The notes beneath the pieces are model-generated. The model was not told where the DNA came from and searched no databases. It saw only the letters and a program-made list of their open reading frames with translations. Below, one piece after another: positions 1-6,636 of a DNA stretch of 8,090 bases. This DNA comes from Porticoccaceae bacterium. Lineage in GTDB: Bacteria; Pseudomonadota; Gammaproteobacteria; Pseudomonadales; Porticoccaceae. A program made the position numbers and the translations under genes. Numbering within the stretch: position 1 is the stretch's first letter; each line of letters opens with the position of its first letter. The stretch spans positions 2,435 through 10,524 of the forward strand of contig DNBN01000085.1 in the NCBI GenBank assembly GCA_003491845.1, read 5' to 3'.

Positions 1-169
1 TGTAGTTGTAATAAGATACATAAAAAATGTTTTATAAAGCACAGAAGAGATACTGGAGGACAGATTTTTGTCAGGCAACAGTGCAGCTGTGCCACTAACA
101 TTAGCGGATCTTGTGGAGTTAGACGTGGTTTGATTTTTTGTATTTTATAAAGGATAGAAAGGACGATCG
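1..169. other. Leader region without a convincing gene
   Basis: No gene is called here. One forward frame is open from just after a TAA at 35-37 to a TGA at 131-133. Its 31 codons include a plausible-looking stretch (AAVPLTLADLVELDVV), but it has no ATG and no Shine-Dalgarno sequence. A second frame runs from an ATG at 27 to a TAA at 96-98 and encodes 23 residues with nothing recognisable. The last part, from about 133, is very AT-rich and probably holds the promoter and leader of the YkuD gene at 170, though no clean -35/-10 pair stands out. Confidence 0.4.
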
Positions 170-706
170 ATGGATGAGAACAAATTGTCGTGGTATTTAG
201 CACATCATACAGAGCAGTCTTGTGCTTTGCATATAGAGGTTGGTAAGCAGCAGTGTCATTTGCTGAACAGACAATTACAATTGGTGCAAAGTTTTACTGT
301 CTCTACGGCTAAAAATGGTATTAGTAATCAACGTAATAGTAACGGTACTCCCAGCGGGCTCCTTTCAATTGCTGAGCGTATAGGTAATGAACAACCTTTG
401 GGGATGCGCTTTATTGGCAGAGTGCCAACCGGAGAGATTGTGGTGCCTGAGGTGGATGTGCCAGCAAACCCGATGGTTGGGGATTATATTCTTACTAGAA
501 TTCTTAGGCTCACTGGTCTAGAGCCAGGCATAAATCTGGGTGGTGATGTTGATACTTACGATAGGTACATTTACTTCCATGGAACCAATGAGGAATACCT
601 CATTGGTTCACCGGTGTCACACGGCTGTATCCGAATGAGAAACGACGACATTCTATCGTTATTTTCTCTTGTCAACTGCGGTACCCCAGTACTGATCAGT
701 AATTAG
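170..706 (+). CDS. YkuD-domain L,D-transpeptidase/L,D-carboxypeptidase, cytoplasmic type
   Basis: This 178-residue protein is almost entirely a YkuD (L,D-transpeptidase catalytic) domain. The signature is clear: His137-Gly-Thr, then Ser150-His-Gly-Cys153-Ile-Arg-Met, with Cys153 the expected nucleophile and His137/His151 its partners. YkuD enzymes attack the L,D bond at meso-diaminopimelate in peptidoglycan stem peptides, to cross-link, attach lipoprotein, or trim. The start is well fixed: AAAGGA at 158-163 precedes the ATG, and an in-frame TAG at 155-157 rules out an upstream extension. The protein therefore has no signal peptide, LysM or other wall-binding module. Periplasmic L,D-transpeptidases are exported, so a signal-less form fits better the cytoplasmic YkuD L,D-carboxypeptidases of wall recycling (ElsL/LdtK of Acinetobacter). 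That narrower function is inference; the domain call is firm. It converges on the TonB receptor gene 26 bases away. Confidence 0.9.
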   Translation: MDENKLSWYLAHHTEQSCALHIEVGKQQCHLLNRQLQLVQSFTVSTAKNGISNQRNSNGTPSGLLSIAERIGNEQPLGMRFIGRVPTGEIVVPEVDVPANPMVGDYILTRILRLTGLEPGINLGGDVDTYDRYIYFHGTNEEYLIGSPVSHGCIRMRNDDILSLFSLVNCGTPVLISN

Positions 707-721
707 GCATGTTAAACATGC
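707..721. repeat. Perfect 7-bp palindrome between convergent genes
   Basis: GCATGTT, one A, then AACATGC forms a perfect inverted repeat starting one base after the YkuD stop codon. As RNA it would fold as a 5-bp stem with a 5-base loop. No T-run follows on either strand, so it is a weak terminator candidate at best. Confidence 0.35.
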
Positions 722-729
722 AATGCGTT

Positions 730-753
730 GCTTTAAAATTGACGTTTTAAGGC
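730..753 (-). terminator. Weak hairpin spanning the receptor stop codon
   Basis: GCTTTAAAA and GTTTTAAGGC pair across a short TTGAC-centred loop, with one G-U pair in the plus-strand RNA. The stem overlaps the stop codon of the TonB receptor gene (733-735). It is AT-rich and has no U-tract after it, so intrinsic termination is doubtful. It may only mark the boundary between the two convergent transcripts. Confidence 0.2.
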
Positions 754-2847
754 AAGACTAAACCCTCTGCCTTCGCCAACAAAATACCGATAGCTGCCAA
801 AGGCGTAATCGGCACGATCAGCAATATGTCGATCAGTGATATTGGTCACCTGCGCAGAGAGCTCCCAGTCACCATAGCTATGTTGTCCACGCAGGTTGAA
901 AGTATTATGACCAGCATACTCGTGTGCGTTTTGCGGGTCTAGGTAATAGTTGCCCAAATAAACCCACTCTAACTCCATCTGGGTATTCTCAGATGGCTGG
1001 TAATTAAGATGAGCGCTTCCCTGCCAGCGCGGCGCAGTATCTACATCGTTTCCTTTGATGTTTGTACCGCCATACAATCTGGTGTACTGATATTCATGTT
1101 TTGCCCAAGCACCAGCAGTAGCAATCTGCCAATTTTCAGACAACTGATAGCCCAGTTGCCACTCAATGCCTTGGTGACGTGTTTTACCATCGTTTACCAC
1201 AAAACTATCTGAGTCTTTAACAATTACTTGCTCTTTCTTCATCAAATAGATGGACAGCTGCGCTGTCAAATTCTGCACTTGATAGCGAAGGCCAGATTCA
1301 ATGCTGTCCAATTTTTCCGGTTGAATTACGGCAATAGACTGCTCTTTTTGCAGACGATAAAGTTCGTTTATTTGCGGAGCTCTAAACGCATTAGCAGCAC
1401 GGATGTAGGCGTTGAGCGTTGCACTAAGAGTGTAGAGTAGGCCTATCTGGACGTTTACATTGTCGGTGGTGTCGGATCGATCTGTAGGTCTGAAGTAGCG
1501 GCAGCTGCCACTACTTGAATTACATGCACGGCCATCATCTCGACTACTGCCGCTTATCATGTTGTTTTTGTAGTCATAATTGAGCGACTCATAACGAAGT
1601 CCAACGTCCACTGTCATTTTGTCCGAGACTTGCCACTCAGAGTTTGCAAACAGGGCATACTGACGACTTTTGACATCAAAATCATAATGCTGACCTTGGA
1701 ACCGAACGTTGTCTGCAACACCCAAGATGTTTTCTTGAAATTCTTTTACCCACATGTCGGCCCATTCAACGTCAACACCCACCCAAAGCGTTTTAACATC
1801 GTCTTTTATTTGATAACTGGTCTGAATGCCAGCGCTAGTTTGACCATTTTTTTCCTCGGCTTGGCCGGGCAGATAATGTTGCAAAAATGTCATAGAGCTA
1901 CGCCGGACATAGGGGTTAATTTGCCACTGGTATGAGTCCGTAGAACTACCGATAAAACGTGTTGATAAACGCACAGCGGAACCATCTCGATAGGCCTCAG
2001 GATTAGGGTTAGTCTTCCAGATTGCATCGTCTTTGTAGGCGTTTCGACCTTTTATGTACCCAGAGGTCTCCTGATTTAGGTTGACGGCAGTTAGGTAGGT
2101 TTTGGCTGACAGAAGGTTATCTGACCAGTCGTGAGTAACAGAAATTTTCTGTTGATCAAAACCAGAATCATCCTTAAATCCACCGTCCGACACGCCATTT
2201 GCAGCTACTTGCAAGGCATGAGTATCCTGGTTTCCTTTCCAGCCAAGTTTTATACGACGGTACTGGTTACTGCCGAGCTGAAGGGAAACATTGTTAGTGC
2301 TGATATTTGGCGAAATAATATTAATCACGCCATGCATAGCATTGGATCCGTAAAACACCGTTCCTGGCCCTCGCCAAACTTCCAGACCTGCAGCCTGTTC
2401 TGTATTGACTTCAAACAATTGGTTAACATTGCACATTCCAGTTGGCCTTATGGGTAGGCCGTCTTCGGTTGTTAGTATTTCGGCGCAGCTGCCAGCCCCT
2501 GTAAATACTGGCGAACGCACTGAAGCCAACAGTTCTTGCCCATTACCTCTGCTTAGCCAAACCCCCGGCAGACGTGCAGTCATTTGGCTTATATGAGCAT
2601 GGGCAGTACGCTGTATTTCTTCTTTGCTAACTTTGCCAACCGAGCCAATGAGGCTGTCGAATTGCTGCTGTGATCTTCGCCCGGTAACCACAATAGTTTC
2701 AAGAGCTAATGATTTTTCTATTGATATCTCAGACATCTGGTCCAAAGACGAATTGTCTGCGATTGAATGATTGGTGAAAATTAGTAGGGGCGCAACATAG
2801 AGGACGGCCGCGATTGATATGGTTTTGCGTCTGCGTTGGCGAGGCAT
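733..2847 (-). CDS. TonB-dependent outer-membrane receptor, substrate unknown
   Basis: This 704-residue protein has the full layout of a TonB-dependent transporter, a beta-barrel that imports scarce ligands using TonB energy. A basic, hydrophobic signal peptide ends near residue 30 (SIA before DN). The TonB box is ETIVVTG at 50-56. The plug domain covers roughly 60-180, with the typical LPGV, EVWRGPG (156-162) and YGSNAMHGVINI stretches. The barrel fills the rest and ends in the C-terminal Phe required for barrel insertion. The plug has Cys121 and Cys139, and a predicted outer loop has Cys442 and Cys449 in a Ser/Gly-rich patch; each pair is spaced to form a disulfide. Length is usual for the family. 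An AAGGA site (2854-2858) sits 6 bases before the ATG. The ligand cannot be read from the sequence: I see no upstream B12 riboswitch and no good Fur box. The DUF6482-like gene lies 73 bases upstream on the same strand, so the two may be co-transcribed. Confidence 0.93.
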   Translation of the reverse strand: MPRQRRRKTISIAAVLYVAPLLIFTNHSIADNSSLDQMSEISIEKSLALETIVVTGRRSQQQFDSLIGSVGKVSKEEIQRTAHAHISQMTARLPGVWLSRGNGQELLASVRSPVFTGAGSCAEILTTEDGLPIRPTGMCNVNQLFEVNTEQAAGLEVWRGPGTVFYGSNAMHGVINIISPNISTNNVSLQLGSNQYRRIKLGWKGNQDTHALQVAANGVSDGGFKDDSGFDQQKISVTHDWSDNLLSAKTYLTAVNLNQETSGYIKGRNAYKDDAIWKTNPNPEAYRDGSAVRLSTRFIGSSTDSYQWQINPYVRRSSMTFLQHYLPGQAEEKNGQTSAGIQTSYQIKDDVKTLWVGVDVEWADMWVKEFQENILGVADNVRFQGQHYDFDVKSRQYALFANSEWQVSDKMTVDVGLRYESLNYDYKNNMISGSSRDDGRACNSSSGSCRYFRPTDRSDTTDNVNVQIGLLYTLSATLNAYIRAANAFRAPQINELYRLQKEQSIAVIQPEKLDSIESGLRYQVQNLTAQLSIYLMKKEQVIVKDSDSFVVNDGKTRHQGIEWQLGYQLSENWQIATAGAWAKHEYQYTRLYGGTNIKGNDVDTAPRWQGSAHLNYQPSENTQMELEWVYLGNYYLDPQNAHEYAGHNTFNLRGQHSYGDWELSAQVTNITDRHIADRADYAFGSYRYFVGEGRGFSLALKRQF

Positions 2848-2920
2848 AAAATATCCTTGAGGTTGAAACGAAAAAGGGCGTAAGTGTAATCATCTAGCAT
2901 GTAAAGTAAATAGAAAACGA

Positions 2921-3220
2921 TTAATAGAGCTGGTTATCAGCCAAAGGAACCTCTAAAAGATTAGAGGCGGTTTTGTCTGGACCGCCAATCATTTCGTCAT
3001 AGGCGCTGGTATGCCTTAATACGGTTTGCTGAGCTTTGAGAGGGCGAAGGAGTTTCTGCAATTCAATAATATTAACTGATCGGAGCAGCTTGTTTTTTTC
3101 ATCGGTGAGGTAGTGTTCTTCACTATCTATAATAACCGACACCTGATACAGGCTTAAATCAATCGAGTGATAAATAAGTTTGTCGACACTAAAATACTTT
3201 ATTGCTTTGGATAATTGCAT
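2921..3220 (-). CDS. DUF6482-like small protein
   Basis: This 99-residue protein lacks a signal peptide or membrane segment and is probably cytoplasmic. It resembles the small gammaproteobacterial family DUF6482: an N-terminal half with a Tyr-containing strand pair (LYQVSVII, 24-31, then HYLTD, 36-40), a mid-region helix (IIELQKLLRPL, 51-61), and the most telling stretch, VLRHTSAYDEMIGG (67-80), which matches the 'HxSxYDEM' signature I associate with that family. Its function is unknown. The family name comes from recalled motif similarity, not a search. The start has only a poor Shine-Dalgarno sequence, and a downstream Met is too late (Met77) to be an alternative. It lies upstream of the receptor gene on the same strand with a 73-base gap, and it diverges from the amidohydrolase gene. 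The C-terminus (about 81-99) is low in structure and variable-looking. Confidence 0.7.
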   Translation of the reverse strand: MQLSKAIKYFSVDKLIYHSIDLSLYQVSVIIDSEEHYLTDEKNKLLRSVNIIELQKLLRPLKAQQTVLRHTSAYDEMIGGPDKTASNLLEVPLADNQLY

Positions 3221-3369
3221 GGCTACGGTTTACTTGTGGTTAAGAATAGACACTAATACGACTTCAGAGATTACAGGGATCATGCTAACGGTGACTCTAT
3301 TAGTGGTTATTTACTTTTTGCTGTTAGTTAGCTTTACCTAAAAATGACCTTATGCTTGGTTGATTGCGT

Positions 3370-3385
3370 CACAAATTAGTTTGTG
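3370..3385. promoter_or_regulatory. Candidate operator palindrome in divergent region
   Basis: CACAAA-TTAG-TTTGTG is a perfect 6-bp inverted repeat with a 4-base centre, flanked by an outer TGC/GCA pair that is offset by a bulge. It lies about 47 bases upstream of the candidate -35 box and between two divergent genes, where a regulator could control both. No regulator gene is in the window, and no known consensus was matched. Confidence 0.3.
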
Positions 3386-3431
3386 TCAGCATACTAATTG
3401 ATAGCAATTCTAAAAGTAACTAAAAAAGCTA

Positions 3432-3461
3432 TTGTAGAGGCACCATACAAGTAAATATAAA
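3432..3461 (+). promoter_or_regulatory. Candidate sigma-70 promoter for the amidohydrolase
   Basis: TTGTAG (3432-3437) and TATAAA (3456-3461) are separated by 18 bases, giving a predicted transcript start near 3468 and a leader of about 80 bases before the ATG at 3547. The boxes are reasonable, but such matches are common in AT-rich DNA. Confidence 0.3.
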
Positions 3462-3534
3462 AGTAATGAGGGTGCATAATCAAGTTTATTAGCAGCCGCT
3501 AGTGACGCTGACTAAATTAATCAAAATGTTTTTT

Positions 3535-3540
3535 GGGGGA
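3535..3540 (+). promoter_or_regulatory. Ribosome binding site that decides the amidohydrolase start
   Basis: GGGGGA lies 6 bases before the ATG at 3547. This start puts the lipoprotein signal directly at the N-terminus. The in-frame GTG at 3502 would add 15 residues in front of the signal peptide and has no clear ribosome binding site. Confidence 0.6.
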
Positions 3541-3546
3541 CATTTT

Positions 3547-5268
3547 ATGATAGCGGGCAAAAAAATAACTTTGGCAGTGGTTTTGGGCTTTTGCCTGACA
3601 GGCTGTTCAGATAGCAAGCCATTAGTAATTGCAGATAGTATTTATTTAAATGGAACCGTAATTACTATGGATGCAAATGAGACAGTCACTGAGGCGATTG
3701 CTGTAAAGAATGGAAAGATTCTTGCTGTGGGTTCTGCTGTTTCGCTAACAAAGTTGACTGGCAATGAGACTAAAACTATTGACTTAAAAGGCAAGACCCT
3801 GATTCCAGGTTTTGTCGATGGACACAGTCACCTGTCCGGTGTCGCTATTCAAGCTGTTACAGCAAATCTTCTGCCGCCACCTGATGGGCCTGCACATAAT
3901 ATTGCGTCTCTCCAAGAGACCTTACGCACATTTATTGCCAGCTCTGACTTGGTGAAAAATAATGCTATGGTTATTGGTTTCAATTACGATGATTCGCAAC
4001 TTGAAGAGGGTAGACACCCCAATCGTCATGATCTAGATGCGGTATCTACAGAGATGCCAATAATGATCACTCACCAATCTGGACATTTGGGTGTTTATAA
4101 CACTAGAGCACTGGAACTATTTGGCATAACGGCACAATCTAAAGACCCCGCTGGTGGAATCATTGTACGTGAAGATAACAGTCGAATTCCTAGCGGTGTT
4201 TTAGAAGAAAATGCGCATTTCGCATACCTTTATAAGAGCGTTCGATTGTTTCTACCAAATGCGGGCGCTGAGATAATGCGGGCCGCCGAGCAACAATATC
4301 TGTCCAATGGTTTTACAACAATTCAGGACGGTAAGACTGATCCGGTAAGTCTTGCTTTGATTGCTCAGCATGCAGCGAGCGGTGGATTTAAAGCCGATGT
4401 TGTTGTTTATCCTGATATTGCCAGTATGACTGACTATTCGATTCTAAACGGTCCAATGCACACATTGGATTATGCCGATAATTTAAGAATCGGTGGAGTT
4501 AAATTAACGTTTGATGGATCCCCGCAAGGAAAAACAGCTTGGTTTACCAAACCCTACTTGGTGCCGCCAGCTGGACAGGATTCAAACTATGCTGGGTATC
4601 CTGCATTTAGTGATGCGGACGCATTAAAGTGGTATTTATTAGCCTATGAAAATAATTGGCAAATTTTGACTCATACTAACGGCGATGCAGCTATTGACCA
4701 ATTAATTGCGATTGCTGGTCAGGCTCAGTTAGCTCTGCCACAGAAAGATCGGCGCACGGTGATGATACATGGTCAATTTCTACGGCAAGACCAGATTAAA
4801 AAATTAAAAAAGTTAGGAATTTTTCCAGCCCTTTATCCGATGCATACGTTCTATTGGGGAGATTGGCATAGAGATTCTGTGGCCGGCGCCGAGCGAGCTA
4901 ATAATATTTCTCCCACAGGCTGGTTATTAAAGGAGGATATTAAGTTTTCCATCCACTCAGACGCCCCCGTTACCTTTCCCAATTCTATGCGGATTTTAGA
5001 TAGTGCGGTTAATCGTACCACTCGGACTGGCGCCGTTTTGGGCAGGTATCATAGGCTTGATCCTATGGATGCCCTCAAAGCTATGACAATTTGGCCTGCC
5101 TATCAGCACTTTGAAGAGTCAACAAAGGGCTCTCTTGAAGTAGGTAAACTCGCTGATATGGTTATTCTAGACAAAAATCCACTCACTATCGAACCTAGTG
5201 AGATTGTCAATATTAATGTTTTGGAGACTATCAAAGAGGGTTCTTCTGTATTTGTAAAAACTCAATGA
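3547..5268 (+). CDS. YtcJ/NfdA-like metal-dependent amidohydrolase, predicted outer-membrane lipoprotein
   Basis: This 573-residue protein belongs to the amidohydrolase superfamily, YtcJ-like branch (the group with N-substituted formamide deformylase). These zinc enzymes hydrolyse amide or related C-N bonds. A lipoprotein signal comes first: KK, a hydrophobic run, then LTGC with Cys20 as the lipid anchor. Ser follows at +2, not the Asp that retains lipoproteins in the inner membrane, so outer-membrane placement is likely. The mature domain shows GFVDGHSH with metal ligands His93 and His95, the HQSGH substrate-pocket stretch (176-180), VKLTFDGSPQG with Lys319 (possible carbamylated bridging ligand), THTNGD (His376), MIHGQF (His408), HSDAP with Asp472, and the usual C-terminal EVGKLADMVILDKNP. 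Catalytic residues look complete and length is normal. The true substrate is unknown; most relatives are cytoplasmic or secreted without a lipid anchor. It is followed by a 225-base gap, so it is probably transcribed separately from the dioxygenase pair. Confidence 0.9.
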   Translation: MIAGKKITLAVVLGFCLTGCSDSKPLVIADSIYLNGTVITMDANETVTEAIAVKNGKILAVGSAVSLTKLTGNETKTIDLKGKTLIPGFVDGHSHLSGVAIQAVTANLLPPPDGPAHNIASLQETLRTFIASSDLVKNNAMVIGFNYDDSQLEEGRHPNRHDLDAVSTEMPIMITHQSGHLGVYNTRALELFGITAQSKDPAGGIIVREDNSRIPSGVLEENAHFAYLYKSVRLFLPNAGAEIMRAAEQQYLSNGFTTIQDGKTDPVSLALIAQHAASGGFKADVVVYPDIASMTDYSILNGPMHTLDYADNLRIGGVKLTFDGSPQGKTAWFTKPYLVPPAGQDSNYAGYPAFSDADALKWYLLAYENNWQILTHTNGDAAIDQLIAIAGQAQLALPQKDRRTVMIHGQFLRQDQIKKLKKLGIFPALYPMHTFYWGDWHRDSVAGAERANNISPTGWLLKEDIKFSIHSDAPVTFPNSMRILDSAVNRTTRTGAVLGRYHRLDPMDALKAMTIWPAYQHFEESTKGSLEVGKLADMVILDKNPLTIEPSEIVNINVLETIKEGSSVFVKTQ

Positions 5269-5431
5269 TGAGACGTTTACACTAAATTGAGAATTTAACC
5301 ACCGGGCTAAATAGAGAAAAAATAAAGGCCTAGATAGTTCATTAGAGTGGAGCCCTAGACTAAAAAAATTTGGCGTATATACAGCTTATTTTTCTATAAC
5401 TATTCGATCTAGTAATTGAATAAAAATACCC

Positions 5432-5459
5432 GTTAAATACTTACATGTTGTGCTATTTT
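5432..5459 (+). promoter_or_regulatory. Candidate extended -10 promoter for the dioxygenase/HD operon
   Basis: TGC-TATTTT (5451-5459) fits an extended -10 element, with a weak GTTAAA at 5432-5437 as a possible -35 box at a 16-base spacing. The predicted transcript would start near 5466, leaving about 28 bases before the ATG at 5494. The rest of the 5269-5493 gap is AT-rich, with no gene and no clear terminator for the amidohydrolase. Confidence 0.35.
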
Positions 5460-5477
5460 ATCAAGAAAAAAAGCGCT

Positions 5478-5485
5478 AAGAGGAG
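5478..5485 (+). promoter_or_regulatory. Strong ribosome binding site that decides the dioxygenase start
   Basis: AAGAGGAG is a strong Shine-Dalgarno sequence 8 bases before the ATG at 5494. The in-frame GTG at 5485 overlaps its last G and cannot use it, so the ATG is the better start. Confidence 0.7.
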
Positions 5486-5493
5486 TGATAAGC

Positions 5494-6636
5494 ATGCCAG
5501 TAAGTAATAGTGCGTTTGCCGCTAAGGCTGCTAGTGATAATGTGTTTAAAGTAGTCGAAGAAGTAAAAAGTATCAAGGTATTAGCCGGTACCACGACGCT
5601 GCTTGAATTACCGCACCTGTGGTTGAGAGACAGTTGCACCTGTAATGAGTGCCGAGTCAGTAAAACGCAAGAAAAGGCGTTTATTTTAAGTGAGGTGCCC
5701 GCTGATATTTGCCCTATTGATGTCAGTCTGGTTGGACAGGTGCTCTCAGTGGAATGGCCTGATAGACACCAAACCCAGTTTTGTCTTGAGGATGTTCTTG
5801 GGCTTTCTTTACCCCGTACTGAAGGATCTTTAGTATGGTCTGAGATGTTTCAACCCTCTTATTTTGATTGGTCATCATTTCTAACTGACGATACTACTGC
5901 CCGGAGCCTATTTAAAACATTTTTGGACTATGGAGTGGTAGTTATTAGTGGTGCACCGCAGGATCCTGACGCCCTTGAATTGTTAGCGCCTCGGTTAGGC
6001 CCGATTCGAGAGGTTCTGTTTGAGCGTATCCATAATGTTTGTGTCGATACACATGTTTACAACGTCGCTCATACACCTATGGCATTACCTCCACATAATG
6101 ACTTTGCTAGTTATACTTTCCCTCCCAGTGTTCAGGCTTTGCACATGCTGCACAATGAGGCGCAGGGAGGGAAGTCAATTATTGTTGATGCATGGGCCAT
6201 CGCTGAGTCGATTCGCGCAGAGAGGCCAGACTATTTTGCTATCCTATGTCAATTTTCTGTACCGTTCAGAGAATTTGATGTAACGACTGAAACGTATACA
6301 GAAGCACCTATTATTCACCTTGATGTAGATGGGTGTATTACGAATGTACGTTTCTCCAACCAATTGATGCAGACAATAGATCCACGTCGATCTGATGTAG
6401 ACAAATTTTATGATGCGTATCATTACTTGTGTTGCCGTATTACTGATGAGGCTAATCGGGTTACTTTTCGGCTTGAGGGTGGTCATGTTCTGTTAGTTGC
6501 TGCCCACCGCGTTCTGCATGCGAGAGAGGCATTCGTCGCCAGTGGAATACGTCATCTTCAAGACGCCTATTATGAGCTAGACAACATTGCTAACAACTTT
6601 TATTTATTAAATACTACCGAGGCTAATGATGTCTAA
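5494..6636 (+). CDS. Gamma-butyrobetaine hydroxylase-like Fe(II)/2-oxoglutarate dioxygenase
   Basis: This 380-residue enzyme has an N-terminal GBBH-like zinc domain (about 20-105) and a TauD-type catalytic domain (about 125-370). By alignment from memory with human BBOX1, the zinc ligands are Cys48, Cys50, Cys53 (CTCNEC) and His92. The iron facial triad is His201-Asn-Asp203 and His342, and the 2-oxoglutarate arginine is Arg353 in RHLQDAY. All cofactor residues are present, so it should hydroxylate an aliphatic carbon using O2 and 2-oxoglutarate, releasing succinate and CO2. It is cytoplasmic, with no signal peptide. The trimethylammonium cage of BBOX1 (Tyr177, Trp181, Tyr194, Tyr366) maps here to Phe176, His180, His193 and Tyr359, so gamma-butyrobetaine is probably not the substrate. 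The gene overlaps the HD-domain gene by 8 bases, which implies translational coupling and a shared pathway, as in PhnY/PhnZ and TmpA/TmpB. The fold and chemistry are firm; the substrate is open. Confidence 0.9.
   Translation: MPVSNSAFAAKAASDNVFKVVEEVKSIKVLAGTTTLLELPHLWLRDSCTCNECRVSKTQEKAFILSEVPADICPIDVSLVGQVLSVEWPDRHQTQFCLEDVLGLSLPRTEGSLVWSEMFQPSYFDWSSFLTDDTTARSLFKTFLDYGVVVISGAPQDPDALELLAPRLGPIREVLFERIHNVCVDTHVYNVAHTPMALPPHNDFASYTFPPSVQALHMLHNEAQGGKSIIVDAWAIAESIRAERPDYFAILCQFSVPFREFDVTTETYTEAPIIHLDVDGCITNVRFSNQLMQTIDPRRSDVDKFYDAYHYLCCRITDEANRVTFRLEGGHVLLVAAHRVLHAREAFVASGIRHLQDAYYELDNIANNFYLLNTTEANDV
6619..6622 (+). promoter_or_regulatory. Ribosome binding site inside the dioxygenase gene that decides the HD-gene start
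   Basis: GAGG lies 6 bases before the ATG at 6629 but only 3 before the tandem ATG at 6626, so the second ATG of ATGATG is preferred. The site and start lie inside the end of the dioxygenase gene, fitting coupled translation. Confidence 0.5.

Larger units (their letters stand above)
3221..3546. other. Divergent intergenic control region
   Basis: This 326-base AT-rich gap separates the DUF6482-like gene (leftward) from the amidohydrolase (rightward). It contains no supported gene; the longest ATG-started frame noticed encodes 11 residues. It holds a palindrome at 3370-3385 and a candidate rightward promoter at 3432-3461, described separately. No leftward promoter with good -35 and -10 boxes was found. 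No riboswitch fold was recognised by eye. Confidence 0.6.

Noticed and set aside
1009..2596. Several plus-strand open frames of 63-108 codons within the receptor gene
   Set aside because: They lie opposite a well-supported TonB receptor and show no domain, signal or ribosome binding site; they are antisense shadows.
2848..2920. Fur box or B12 riboswitch upstream of the TonB receptor
   Set aside because: The best Fur alignment matched only about 8 of 19 positions, and the gap is too short for a B12 riboswitch.
3502..3546. GTG start at 3502 for the amidohydrolase
   Set aside because: It would put 15 extra residues before the lipoprotein signal and lacks a ribosome binding site, while ATG 3547 has GGGGGA at good spacing.
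5269..5431. Intrinsic terminator after the amidohydrolase
   Set aside because: A-rich and T-rich runs exist (for example near 5361 and 5391), but no GC-rich stem precedes a T-run on the plus strand.
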